A stretch of 12,103 nucleotides of DNA from Pseudomonas sp. UBA5782 (GCA_002418465.1 DIEE01000057.1:1-12103), one strand, 5' to 3'; numbered from the stretch's first letter, positions 1-7,827 are shown. The notes: generated by a model not told the origin, from the sequence alone. Numbers and translations are program-made.

Positions 1-1163
1 ACGGTGACCCGGCCGAGCGGCGCGCAGGCGTGCTCCAGCGTGGCCTGCTCGACGCGTTCGCGCAGGCGCTCGGCCACCCGCCGCGCCTCCTCGGCGAACG
101 TTCCCGGCAGGATCACCGCGAACTCCTCGCCGCCATAACGGCAGACCAGATCGCCCGGCCGCACCACCTGGCGAAACAGCTCGGCCAGCCGACGCAGGCA
201 TTCGTCCCCGGCCGGGTGGCCGTAGTAGTCGTTGAACGGCTTGAACAGGTCGACATCGAGCATCAGCAGCGACAACGGCAGGCCGGCGCGCCGGGCGCGG
301 GCGAGTTCCTGGGCCAGCGCCTCGTCGAAGCGCCGCCGATTGGGCAGGCCGGTCAGATGATCCTTCTCGGCGACCACGCTCAAGCGCGCGTTGGCGGCGG
401 CCAGTTCCTCGCGCATGCGGTACTGCTCGGTGACGTCGGTGAGCGCGAGGGTCAGGCCGATCACCTGCCCGGCCGGATCGCGCACGCCCTGCAGAGCGAT
501 CTGATAGTGATGCGCGTGCCAGTCCAGCTCAAGATCCGCCAGCGCCTCGCCGGCGTCCAGGCGCACGAAGCAGCGCGCCACGTCGAGCTGGTCCTCCGCC
601 AGGTAGTCGGCCACCGGCAGGCCGACCAACCGCTCCAGCGGATCGCCGAGCAGCGCCGCCAGCGCATGGTTGGCGATCACCACGTGGCCCTGGCGGTCGA
701 GCAGGCCGAGCGCCACCGGCGCGGCGGCATACAGTGCCTCCAGTTGCACGCTGCGCTGGCCGAGCAGGCCGATGCCCTGGGTGATGTCGCGGTCGATACC
801 GCGGTAGCCGTGGAACTGCCCGTGCTCGTCGAACAACGGAATGCCGCTGGTTTCCAGCACCACCAGGCTGCCATCGGCGCGCAGGTTACGGTTGACCAGA
901 CCGGCGAACGGCCGCTGCTCGGCGACGATCTCGACGAACAGCGCGCCGACCCGCGCGGCTTCCTCGGCGGGCATGAAATCGAACGGGGTGCGCCCGAGCA
1001 TCTGCTCCGGCGCGTAGCCGAGCAGCTCGCGGCAGTGTTCGGAACTGAAGGTGTAGCGACCCTGGGCGTCGACCTCCCAGAGCCAGTCCGAGTTGTGCGC
1101 GATCATCTCGCGCAGGCGCAGGATCTCGGCACGGGCTTCGGCGGGACTGAGCAATTGGGGCAT
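1..1163 (-). CDS. Diguanylate cyclase with two PAS domains and a GGDEF domain (C-terminus cut off by window edge)
   Basis: The gene makes the second messenger c-di-GMP from two GTP. Translation from the ATG at 1163 gives 387 complete codons with no stop before the edge. Residues about 20-130 form a PAS domain (NSDWLWEVD at 24-32, then a PAC-like tail GYRGIDRDIT at 119-128). Residues about 140-250 form a second PAS domain ending in TLALTDVTEQ. The GGDEF domain starts near DHLTGLPNRRRF (268-279). It keeps the metal-binding LDVD (302-305), FKxxND (307-311) and the signature GGEEF (344-348). RPGD at 335-338 is an RxxD inhibitory site, so product feedback is likely. No signal peptide or membrane segment is seen, so it is probably a cytoplasmic sensor; its ligand is unknown. 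GGEEF variants are active in this family. It lies 73 bp after the YqfO gene and may have its own promoter. A domain beyond the edge (for example EAL) cannot be excluded. Confidence 0.93.
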   Translation of the reverse strand, partial: MPQLLSPAEARAEILRLREMIAHNSDWLWEVDAQGRYTFSSEHCRELLGYAPEQMLGRTPFDFMPAEEAARVGALFVEIVAEQRPFAGLVNRNLRADGSLVVLETSGIPLFDEHGQFHGYRGIDRDITQGIGLLGQRSVQLEALYAAAPVALGLLDRQGHVVIANHALAALLGDPLERLVGLPVADYLAEDQLDVARCFVRLDAGEALADLELDWHAHHYQIALQGVRDPAGQVIGLTLALTDVTEQYRMREELAAANARLSVVAEKDHLTGLPNRRRFDEALAQELARARRAGLPLSLLMLDVDLFKPFNDYYGHPAGDECLRRLAELFRQVVRPGDLVCRYGGEEFAVILPGTFAEEARRVAERLRERVEQATLEHACAPLGRVT

Positions 1164-1189
1164 CGTGGCTACCGACACGCAGGTGCGGG

Positions 1190-1207
1190 AGTGGTCATTA
1201 TGCCACT
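1190..1207 (-). promoter_or_regulatory. Possible promoter -10 box inside an inverted repeat, upstream of the diguanylate cyclase
   Basis: Read on the minus strand, CATAAT (1197-1202) is a -10-like hexamer 34 bases before the cyclase ATG. It is the loop of a small inverted repeat, AGTGG (1190-1194) paired with CCACT (1203-1207). No good -35 is seen at 16-18 bases. The repeat over the -10 could be an operator, or chance. Low certainty. Confidence 0.3.
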
Positions 1208-1236
1208 ACGACCCGCGATTTCCCTGCGCGGCGCGG

Positions 1237-1551
1237 CTAATCCAGGCTTTCCAGACGCAAGGTCTCGAATGCCGGAGTCTCGTAGGGATGCGCCTGTTTC
1301 AGCGCGGCGATCACCGCGCGGATGGCGTCGTCCGCCACCACCAGCTCGACCTTCCATTCGGGCAGGCGCTGCAGATGGTCGAGCGCACCGACGAAGGGAT
1401 CGCTGCCGGCCAGGGCGCGGAACTGGCCCTCGCCGAGCACCTGCCAGCAGCACTGGTCGTAGTTGCCGATGCGCCCGCCGCCGGCCTGGAAGACCGCCTG
1501 CTTGACGGCTTCCAGATGGCTGTCGGGAACGTAGAAGCACAGCTTGTACAT
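1237..1551 (-). CDS. Stand-alone YqfO/NIF3-insert (CutA-like) family protein
   Basis: A 104-aa protein of unknown biochemical role. It matches the small CutA/PII-like domain that is inserted in longer NIF3 (YqfO) proteins. The diagnostic block is GxIGNYxxCxW at 26-36, followed by GxGxF (40-44) and DPFVG (51-55), and it ends with the family motif HPYETPAF at 88-95. The metal-binding NIF3 halves are missing, so this is the free-standing form, known in Pseudomonas from memory. The length is normal for that form. There is no signal peptide; it is presumably a cytoplasmic oligomer. It starts 61 bp after the purL stop, past a hairpin, with only a weak ribosome site. It may be co-transcribed with purL by read-through. 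A nucleotide- or metal-sensing role would be guesswork. Confidence 0.85.
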   Translation of the reverse strand: MYKLCFYVPDSHLEAVKQAVFQAGGGRIGNYDQCCWQVLGEGQFRALAGSDPFVGALDHLQRLPEWKVELVVADDAIRAVIAALKQAHPYETPAFETLRLESLD

Positions 1552-1583
1552 GCCGGAAACCGCCGTCGTGAGGGAGGAAACGA

Positions 1584-1604
1584 AGGGAGTACGGCGTACT
1601 CCCT
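1584..1604 (-). terminator. Perfect 9-bp hairpin downstream of purL (possible terminator or attenuator)
   Basis: AGGGAGTAC (1584-1592) and GTACTCCCT (1596-1604) pair perfectly around a 3-base loop, starting 8 bases after the purL stop codon. On the minus strand the 3' side runs into TTCGTTTCC, a poor U-tract. It may give partial termination or protect the purL mRNA end before the YqfO gene. Confidence 0.5.
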
Positions 1605-1612
1605 CGCAGGGC

Positions 1613-4600
1613 TCAGTCGACCCAGACCCGAGCGTTGCGGAACAGCCGCAGCCAGCCGCCGTCTTCCTGCCAGTCGTCCGGGTGCCAGGAGTTCTGCGCG
1701 GCGCGGAACACCCGCTCCGGGTGCGGCATGAGGATGGTCACGCGGCCGTCGCGGCTGGTCAGGCCGGTGATGCCGCGCGGCGAGCCGTTGGGATTGGCCG
1801 GGTAGCGCTCGGTGACCTTGCCGTGGTTGTCGACGAAGCGCATCGACACGCAGCCGGACAGATCGGCCTCGAGCAGCGCTTCCTCGCTCTCGAACTCGGC
1901 GTGGCCCTCGCCGTGGGCGATGGCGATCGGCATCCGCGAGCCGGCCATGCCGCGCAGCAGGATCGACGCCGACTCCTGGATCTGCACCATCGCCACGCGC
2001 GCCTCGAACTGCTCCGAGCGGTTGCGCACGAAGTGCGGCCAGAATTCGGTGCCGGGGATCAGCTCGTGCAGGTTGGACATCATCTGGCAGCCGTTGCAGA
2101 CGCCGAGGCTGAAGCTGTCCTTGCGCTCGAAGAAGCCCTGGAAGGCGTCGCGCGCGCGGTTGTTGAACAGCACCGACTTGGCCCAGCCTTCGCCGGCGCC
2201 GAGCACGTCGCCGTAGGAGAAGCCGCCGCAGGCGACCAGGCCCTTGAATTCCTCGAGGTCGACGCGACCGGCGAGGATGTCGCTCATGTGCACGTCGATC
2301 GCGGCGAAGCCGGCACGGTCGAACGCCGCGGCCATTTCCACCTGGCCATTGACGCCCTGCTCGCGCAGTACCGCCACCTTCGGCCGCACGCCCTTCTTGA
2401 TGTAGGGCGCGGCGATGTCGTCGTTGACGTCGAAGGCGAGCTTCACCGACAGGCCGGGGTTGTCTTCTTCGAGCAGGCCGTCGAACTCCTGCTCGGCGCA
2501 GTCGGCGTTGTCGCGCAGGCGCTGGATGCGGTAGCTGGTCTCGCTCCACTCGCGCTGCAGCAGGCGACGGTCGCCGCTGTAGACGGCCTCGCCGTTGTAG
2601 CTGAAGGTCACTTCGCTGCTGCCGTTGACCGGCTGGCCGATCACCGCCACGCAGTCGCCCAGACCGGCGGCGCTGAACTGCGCCAGCACGTCCGGGGTTG
2701 CGTCCTGGCGCACCTGGATCAGCGCGCCGAGTTCCTCGTTGAACAGCACCGCGGCAAGGCCGTCGGTGCTGTCGGCCAGGGCATCGAGGCCGAGCTGCAG
2801 GCCGCAATGGCCGGCGAAGGCCATCTCCAGCGCGGTGGCCAGCAGGCCGCCGTCGGAGCGGTCGTGGTAGGCCAGCAGGTGGCCGTCGGCATTGAGGCCC
2901 TGGATCACCGCGAAGAACGCCTTGAGGTCTTCGGCGTCGTCGACGTCCGGTGCCTGGCTGCCGATCTTGCCGTAGACCTGGGCGAGGATCGAGGCGCCCA
3001 TGCGGTTCTGCCCGCGGCCGAGGTCGATCAGGATCAGGTCGGTCTCGCCCTTGTCCAGGCGCAGTTGCGGGGTCAGCGTCTGGCGGACGTCGCTGACCGG
3101 GGCGAAGCCGGTGACGATCAGCGACAGCGGTGAGGTGACGCTCTTGTCGACGCCCTCCTCCTGCCAGCGGGTCTTCATCGACATCGAGTCCTTGCCCACC
3201 GGAATGGTGATGCCGAGCGCCGGGCACAGCTCCATGCCGACCGCTTTCACGGTGTCGTACAGGCGCGCGTCCTCGCCTGGATGGCCGGCGGCGGCCATCC
3301 AGTTGGCGGACAGCTTGATGTCGGAAATCTTCTCGATGCGCGAGGCGGAGATGTTGGTCAGCGTCTCGCCGATCGCCATGCGCCCGGAAGCGGCGGCGTC
3401 GAGCAGGGCCAGCGGGGTGCGCTCGCCCATCGCCATGGCTTCGCCGGTATAGACGTCGAAGCTGGTGGCGGTCACGGCGACGTCGGCCACCGGCACCTGC
3501 CACGGACCGACCATCTGGTCGCGGGCGACCAGGCCGGTGATGCTGCGGTCGCCGATGGTGATCAGGAAGCTCTTGCTGGCCACCGCCGGGTGGTGCAGCA
3601 CGCGGCTGACGGCGTCCTCAAGGGCGACGTTGGCGGCCTCGAAGTCGTCGCCCAGCTCGGCTTCACGGGCCGCCGAGCGGTGCATGCGCGGCGGCTTGCC
3701 GAGCAGCACTTCCAGCGGCATGTCCACCGGGGTGTTGCCGAAATGGCTGTCGGTGACGGTCAGTTGCGGCTCTTCGGTGGCCTCGCCGACCACGGCGAAC
3801 GGGCAGCGCTCGCGCTCGCAGATGGCCTGGAAGCGCTCGAAGTCGGCAGCGCTGACGGCCAGCACGTAACGCTCCTGGGACTCGTTGCTCCAGATCTCGT
3901 GCGGCGCCATGCCCGGCTCGTCGTTGGGCACCTTGCGCAGTTCGAAGCGACCGCCGCGGCCGCCATCGTTGACCAGCTCAGGGAAGGCATTGGAGATGCC
4001 GCCGGCGCCAACGTCATGGATGAAGGCGATGGGGTTGGCGTCGCCCAGCTGCCAGCAGCGGTCGATGACCTCCTGGCAGCGGCGTTCCATTTCCGGGTTC
4101 TCGCGCTGGACCGAGGCGAAGTCCAGGTCCGCCGAACTGGCACCCGTGGCGACCGACGAGGCGGCACCACCGCCCAGGCCGATCAGCATGGCCGGGCCGC
4201 CGAGCACGATCAGTTTGGCGCCAACGGTGATCTCGCCCTTCTGCACGTGGTCTTCGCGAATGTTGCCCAGGCCGCCGGCGAGCATGATCGGTTTGTGGTA
4301 GCCGCGCACTTCGTCGCCATGCGGCGTGCTGATCGACTGCTCGAAGGTACGGAAGTAGCCGGTCAGGGCCGGGCGGCCGAATTCGTTGTTGAACGCGGCG
4401 CCGCCCAGCGGGCCGTTGATCATGATGTCCAGCGGCGTGACGATGCGCTCGGGCTTGCCGTAGGGCACTTCCCAGGGCTGCTCGAAACCGGGGATGTTCA
4501 GGTTGGAGACGGTGAAGCCGGTCAGGCCAGCCTTGGGCTTGGCCCCGCGACCGGTGGCGCCTTCGTCGCGGATTTCGCCACCGGAGCCGGTGGAGGCGCC

Positions 4601-5512
4601 GGAGAACGGCGAGATGGCGGTCGGGTGGTTGTGGGTTTCCACCTTCATCAGGATGTGCACCGGCTCCTGCACCGCGCCGTACTGGCGGGATTCCGGATTG
4701 GGGAAGAAGCGCCCGGCGCTATGGCCGACGATGACCGAGGCGTTGTCCTTGTAGGCCGACAGCACGTTCTCGCTGTGCAGCTGGTAGGTGTTCTTGATCA
4801 TGCCGAACAGCGACTTCTCCTGGCTCTCGCCGTCGATGTCCCAACTGGCGTTGAAGATCTTGTGCCGGCAATGTTCGGAGTTGGCCTGGGCGAACATCAT
4901 CAGTTCGATGTCGTGCGGGTTGCGCTTCAACCCCTGGAAGGCGTTGACCAGGTAATCGATCTCGTCTTCGGCCAAGGCCAGGCCCAGCTCGACGTTGGCC
5001 TTCTCGAGCGCCGCGCGGCCACCACCGAGGATGTCCACGGCGGTCAGCGGCTTGGGTTCGGCGTGGCTGAACAGGTTGCTGGCGTCTTCCATGCGGCCCA
5101 GCACCAGCTGGGTCATGCGGTCGTGCAGCAGCGCGGCGACCTGCTCGATCTCGGCCTCGCCGAGCTCACCGCCGACGTAGTAGGCGATGCCGCGCTCGAG
5201 GCGCTCGATCTTCGCCAGGCCGCAGTTGCGGGCGATGTCGCTGGCCTTGCTCGACCATGGCGAGATGGTGCCGAAGCGCGGCACGCAGAGGAACAGCCGA
5301 CCGCTGGGTTCCTGCACCGGCACGCTGGGCCCGTACTTGAGCAGGCGCGCCAGGACGTGCTCCTCATCCGCCGCGAGTACGCCGGTAACTTCGGCGAAAT
5401 GCGCGAATTCGGCATACAGCCCGGTCACGGCGGGGACCTTGGAGGTCAGTTGCTCGAGCAATTTGCCGTGGCGAAAGGCAGAAAGGGCGGGAGCGCCGCG
5501 CAGAATCAACAT
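1613..5512 (-). CDS. purL: Phosphoribosylformylglycinamidine synthase (FGAM synthase, FGAR amidotransferase), large single-chain type
   Basis: The enzyme catalyses the fourth step of de novo purine synthesis: FGAR + glutamine + ATP give FGAM. The protein is 1299 aa, matching the large proteobacterial form (about 1295 aa in E. coli). An N-terminal PurS-like part is followed by the synthetase halves, with ANSEHCRHKIF at 210-220 and the HNHPTAISPFSG block at 294-305. A class I glutaminase begins near 1043. Its catalytic Cys is C1139 in GVCNGCQM and its His and Glu are H1264 and E1266 in MPHPERVF. The 125-residue Cys-to-His spacing equals that of the Salmonella enzyme (C1135/H1260). I chose the ATG at 5512 (MLILRGAPALS) because it matches family N-termini; an ATG 24 codons upstream lies before the likely promoter. 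GAGG lies 11 bases before the chosen start. The enzyme is cytoplasmic and appears intact. Confidence 0.98.
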   Translation of the reverse strand: MLILRGAPALSAFRHGKLLEQLTSKVPAVTGLYAEFAHFAEVTGVLAADEEHVLARLLKYGPSVPVQEPSGRLFLCVPRFGTISPWSSKASDIARNCGLAKIERLERGIAYYVGGELGEAEIEQVAALLHDRMTQLVLGRMEDASNLFSHAEPKPLTAVDILGGGRAALEKANVELGLALAEDEIDYLVNAFQGLKRNPHDIELMMFAQANSEHCRHKIFNASWDIDGESQEKSLFGMIKNTYQLHSENVLSAYKDNASVIVGHSAGRFFPNPESRQYGAVQEPVHILMKVETHNHPTAISPFSGASTGSGGEIRDEGATGRGAKPKAGLTGFTVSNLNIPGFEQPWEVPYGKPERIVTPLDIMINGPLGGAAFNNEFGRPALTGYFRTFEQSISTPHGDEVRGYHKPIMLAGGLGNIREDHVQKGEITVGAKLIVLGGPAMLIGLGGGAASSVATGASSADLDFASVQRENPEMERRCQEVIDRCWQLGDANPIAFIHDVGAGGISNAFPELVNDGGRGGRFELRKVPNDEPGMAPHEIWSNESQERYVLAVSAADFERFQAICERERCPFAVVGEATEEPQLTVTDSHFGNTPVDMPLEVLLGKPPRMHRSAAREAELGDDFEAANVALEDAVSRVLHHPAVASKSFLITIGDRSITGLVARDQMVGPWQVPVADVAVTATSFDVYTGEAMAMGERTPLALLDAAASGRMAIGETLTNISASRIEKISDIKLSANWMAAAGHPGEDARLYDTVKAVGMELCPALGITIPVGKDSMSMKTRWQEEGVDKSVTSPLSLIVTGFAPVSDVRQTLTPQLRLDKGETDLILIDLGRGQNRMGASILAQVYGKIGSQAPDVDDAEDLKAFFAVIQGLNADGHLLAYHDRSDGGLLATALEMAFAGHCGLQLGLDALADSTDGLAAVLFNEELGALIQVRQDATPDVLAQFSAAGLGDCVAVIGQPVNGSSEVTFSYNGEAVYSGDRRLLQREWSETSYRIQRLRDNADCAEQEFDGLLEEDNPGLSVKLAFDVNDDIAAPYIKKGVRPKVAVLREQGVNGQVEMAAAFDRAGFAAIDVHMSDILAGRVDLEEFKGLVACGGFSYGDVLGAGEGWAKSVLFNNRARDAFQGFFERKDSFSLGVCNGCQMMSNLHELIPGTEFWPHFVRNRSEQFEARVAMVQIQESASILLRGMAGSRMPIAIAHGEGHAEFESEEALLEADLSGCVSMRFVDNHGKVTERYPANPNGSPRGITGLTSRDGRVTILMPHPERVFRAAQNSWHPDDWQEDGGWLRLFRNARVWVD

Positions 5513-5553
5513 CGTCGGGACAGCCTCGGAAGGGGGAGCTTTGGGAGGCGCGC

Positions 5554-5584
5554 ATTCTACCCTATACCGGCCACCTGAGGCCAA
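5554..5584 (-). promoter_or_regulatory. Possible sigma-70 promoter of purL
   Basis: Read on the minus strand, TAGAAT (5554-5559) is a good -10 hexamer. TTGGCC (5579-5584) matches four of six -35 bases, though with a long 19-base spacer. The bases after the -10 are GCGCGCC, a GC-rich discriminator of the kind linked to negative stringent control in other bacteria; that link is inference here. This predicts a leader of about 35 bases. No purine-repressor operator or riboswitch fold was recognised. Confidence 0.45.
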
Positions 5585-5675
5585 AGCGGGCGCCGGTGAA
5601 ACGCTCGCCGCCGGGCGCCTGCGCCTAGCAGAGCGCCTCCCGGCTGTCCAGATATGGCGGCGCTACGCCATTGCG

Positions 5676-5681
5676 TATACT
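5676..5681 (+). promoter_or_regulatory. -10-like box immediately before mltF
   Basis: TATACT (5676-5681) matches five of six -10 bases and ends six bases before the mltF ATG. The expected transcription start is then at or next to the A of the ATG. No convincing -35 lies 16-18 bases upstream. No Shine-Dalgarno sequence precedes the ATG, which fits a leaderless mRNA, although an upstream promoter cannot be excluded. Confidence 0.45.
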
Positions 5682-5687
5682 GCGCCG

Positions 5688-7169
5688 ATGTTTTCATTCA
5701 CGGCGTTGCGCACGCACTGTCTCCTCGGGCTCCTGGCGGCGGGAATTCTCCTGTCCCTGGCGGGCTGCAGCGATGACGATACGCCTCCTCCCAGGCCGTC
5801 GGCGCTCGAACGAATAAAGGATGAAGGCGTGTTGCGCGTGGTCACCCGCAACAGCCCGGCCACCTATTTCGAAGACCGCAACGGCGAGACCGGTTTCGAA
5901 TACGAGCTGGTCAAACGCTTCGCCGAGGACCTCGGCGTCAAGCTGCAGATCGAAACCGCCGACAACCTCGACGACCTGTTCATCCGCCTGAACAACCCGG
6001 CCGGCCCCGAGCTGGCCGCCGCCGGCCTGGTCGCCAGCGAGGGCCGCAAGGGCCAGGCCGGGTTTTCCGTGCCGTACCTGGCGGTCACCCCGCAGGTCAT
6101 CTACCGCAACGGCCAGCAACGCCCGACCCGCCCCGAAGACCTGATCGGCAAACGCATCCTGGTGCTCAAGGGCAGCAGCCACGCCGAACAGCTCGGCGAG
6201 CTGAAGCTGCAGTATCCGGCGCTGAACTACGAAGTTTCCGACGCCGTGGAAGTGGTCGACCTGCTGCGCATGGTCGACGAGGGGCAGATCGACCTGACCC
6301 TGGTCGACTCCAACGAGCTGGCGATGAACCAGGTGTACTTCTCCAACGTGCGCGTGGCCTTCGATCTGGGCGATGCGCGCAGCCTGGGCTGGGCGGTGGC
6401 CGGCGGCGGTGACCGCAGCCTGCTCGACGAGGTGGACAAGTTCATCGGCCGGGTCGAGAAGAACGGAACCCTGCAACGCCTGAAGGAGCGCTACTACGGC
6501 CACGTCGACGTGCTCGGCTACGTCGGCGCCTACACCTTCGCCACCCATCTGCAGCAACGCCTGCCGCGCTACGAGCAGCACTTCCGCAAGGCCGCGCAGA
6601 CGGAAAAGGTCGACTGGCGGTTGCTCGCGGCGATCGGCTATCAAGAGTCGCTGTGGCAACCCGATGCCACCTCCAAGACCGGCGTGCGCGGCATGATGAT
6701 GCTGACCCTCGGCACCGCGCAGGCGATGGGCGTGGCCAACCGCCTGGACCCGCGGCAGAGCATCGTCGGCGGCAGCAAGTATTTCGCGCAGATTCGCGAG
6801 GGCCTCGCCGAGGACCTCACCGAACCGGACCGCACCTGGTTCGCCCTGGCCGCCTACAACGTCGGCATCGCCCACCTGTCGGACGCGCGCAAGCTCGCCG
6901 AAGCCGAGGGGCTGGACCCGAACAAGTGGCTGGACGTGAAGAAGATGCTGCCGCGCCTAGCGCAGAAGCAGTGGTACAGCAAGACCCGCTTCGGCTATGC
7001 GCGCGGCGGCGAGGCGGTGCAGTTCGTCGCCAACATCCGCCGCTACTACGACATCCTCACCTGGGTGACGCAGCCACAGATGGAATCCAACCAGATCGTC
7101 GAGAGCGGCCTGCACGTGCCCGGCGTGGCCAAGGACGACGCTCTCGACCGGCAGACCCCGCCGCTGTAA
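5688..7169 (+). CDS. mltF: Membrane-bound lytic murein transglycosylase F (outer-membrane lipoprotein)
   Basis: MltF cleaves the MurNAc-GlcNAc bond of peptidoglycan and leaves 1,6-anhydro-MurNAc ends. The protein is 493 aa, close to the family's usual 490 or so. A lipoprotein signal peptide ends in LAGC with the lipidated Cys at 27. Ser at +2 gives no inner-membrane retention signal, so outer-membrane anchoring is expected. Residues about 45-270 form a family-3 solute-binding-like domain that is regulatory in P. aeruginosa MltF. Residues about 300-450 form the GH23 catalytic domain: catalytic Glu320 in GYQESLW, then GVRGMMMLT (332-340) and AAYNVG (388-393). The ATG at 5688 is the only one that places the signal peptide correctly; it has no Shine-Dalgarno sequence. 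The gene is divergent from purL and convergent with tadA. It looks intact and stands alone in its transcription unit. Confidence 0.96.
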   Translation: MFSFTALRTHCLLGLLAAGILLSLAGCSDDDTPPPRPSALERIKDEGVLRVVTRNSPATYFEDRNGETGFEYELVKRFAEDLGVKLQIETADNLDDLFIRLNNPAGPELAAAGLVASEGRKGQAGFSVPYLAVTPQVIYRNGQQRPTRPEDLIGKRILVLKGSSHAEQLGELKLQYPALNYEVSDAVEVVDLLRMVDEGQIDLTLVDSNELAMNQVYFSNVRVAFDLGDARSLGWAVAGGGDRSLLDEVDKFIGRVEKNGTLQRLKERYYGHVDVLGYVGAYTFATHLQQRLPRYEQHFRKAAQTEKVDWRLLAAIGYQESLWQPDATSKTGVRGMMMLTLGTAQAMGVANRLDPRQSIVGGSKYFAQIREGLAEDLTEPDRTWFALAAYNVGIAHLSDARKLAEAEGLDPNKWLDVKKMLPRLAQKQWYSKTRFGYARGGEAVQFVANIRRYYDILTWVTQPQMESNQIVESGLHVPGVAKDDALDRQTPPL

Positions 7170-7202
7170 GCCGCAGCGATTAAGTGCCCAAGAGCCTAAG
7201 CA

Positions 7203-7230
7203 TGTAGGGGCGAACTTGTTCGCCCCTACA
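7203..7230. repeat. REP-like palindrome between mltF and tadA
   Basis: TGTAGGGGCGAA (7203-7214) and TTCGCCCCTACA (7219-7230) form a perfect 12-bp stem around a CTTG loop, 33 bases after the mltF stop. The core and the CTTG loop resemble the GTAGGAGCGAGCTTGCTCGC repeats scattered through Pseudomonas genomes (REP/REPIN elements, from memory). It sits between convergent genes, where such repeats are common, and could end or protect both transcripts. It has no T-tract, so it is not a classic intrinsic terminator. Only one copy is present here, so its repeat status is inferred. Confidence 0.75.
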
Positions 7231-7253
7231 ACAGCGTGCGGCCAGCCCAGCGT

Positions 7254-7301
7254 TCAGTCTCGGTGTGGTTCGAAAAGGCGTTTGAGCAACCCGCCGCACT
7301 C
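7254..7301 (-). pseudogene. Degenerate second copy of the tadA 3' end (15 codons plus stop)
   Basis: On the minus strand these 48 bases read ECGGLLKRLFEPHRD and a stop. The real tadA ends ECGAVLKAFFKARRG and a stop (7344-7391). Both are exactly 15 codons long, lie 90 bases apart and share one frame. By hand count 32 of 48 bases agree. The first part is closest: 18 of 20 bases match between plus-strand 7282-7301 and 7372-7391. No similarity is seen upstream of the GAG-TGC pair. It probably remains from an older tadA allele after recombination, or from a tandem duplication. It is unlikely to be translated except by read-through of the tadA stop. Confidence 0.6.
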
Positions 7302-7343
7302 TTTTTTGGGACCAGCATTTCGATTCGCCTTGAGCCTGAGCGA

Positions 7344-7820
7344 TCAGCCGCGACGCGCCTTGAAGAACGCCTTGAGCACCGCGCCGCACTCCTCGGCCAG
7401 TACGCCCCCCTCGACCAGCACGCGGTGGTTGAGGAAATCCTGGGCGAAGAACTGGCCACGGCTGAGCGCCACGCCGGCGCGCGGCTCGGCGGCGCCAAAC
7501 ACCACGCGCCCGATGCGCGCATGCACGATCAACCCGGCGCACATGCTGCACGGCTCCAGGGTGACGTACAGCGTGCTGCCCGGCAGGCGGTAGTTCTGCA
7601 GCGCCTCGGCGGCGGAGCGGATGGCCACCATCTCGGCGTGGGCGCTCGGGTCGTGGCGCGAAATCGGGCAGTTGAAGCCGCTGCCGATCACTTCGCCGTC
7701 CCGCACCAGCAGCGCGCCCACCGGCACTTCGCCGAGTGCGGCGCCCTGCACGGCGAGCGCCAGGGCCTCGCTCATGAAGCGTTGGTCCTGACTGCGGTCG
7801 ACGATGATCGGATTCTTCAT
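7344..7820 (-). CDS. tadA: tRNA(Arg) adenosine-34 deaminase
   Basis: TadA deaminates A34 of tRNA-Arg(ACG) to inosine, so that one tRNA reads CGU, CGC and CGA. It is a cytoplasmic zinc enzyme, normally a homodimer. The 158-aa protein has the deaminase signature HAE at 61-63 (zinc ligand H61, proton-shuttle E63) and PCSMC at 90-94 (zinc ligands C91 and C94). NCPISRHDPSAHAEM is typical of the family. The start at 7820 keeps the N-terminal IIVDRSQDQ stretch seen in Pseudomonas homologues from memory; Met16 is an alternative. It follows the multicopper oxidase stop by 7 bases without a clear ribosome site, so translation may be coupled, or an internal promoter may lie in the oxidase gene. A degenerate copy of its tail lies just downstream. 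Editing of the tRNA has no obvious link to iron. Confidence 0.95.
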   Translation of the reverse strand: MKNPIIVDRSQDQRFMSEALALAVQGAALGEVPVGALLVRDGEVIGSGFNCPISRHDPSAHAEMVAIRSAAEALQNYRLPGSTLYVTLEPCSMCAGLIVHARIGRVVFGAAEPRAGVALSRGQFFAQDFLNHRVLVEGGVLAEECGAVLKAFFKARRG

Positions 7821-7827
7821 GGCGGGC

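Noticed and set aside
30..1505. Plus-strand open frame of 491 codons opposite the diguanylate cyclase
   Set aside because: The minus strand encodes PAS and GGDEF motifs over the same bases, and the plus-strand frame also runs across the YqfO gene. It is a GC-driven shadow.
1311..3503. Minus-strand open frame of 730 codons overlapping purL and the YqfO gene in another frame
   Set aside because: It is Arg-rich with no domain, and it overlaps two genes that are supported by family motifs on the same strand.
3281..5578. Long plus-strand open frame of 765 codons opposite purL
   Set aside because: It lies fully antisense to the intact, motif-verified purL. Its product has no recognisable domains and is rich in Gly, Ala, Val and His as expected from a mirrored GC-rich gene.
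5513..5584. Upstream ATG at 5584 as the purL start (24 extra residues)
   Set aside because: The added residues would span the TAGAAT promoter-like site and do not resemble family N-termini, whereas MLILRGAPALS at 5512 does.
5513..5687. Riboswitch or purine operator in the purL-mltF gap
   Set aside because: The gap has several GGCGC repeats but no fold or operator I can identify. Only the two promoter-like sites are supported.
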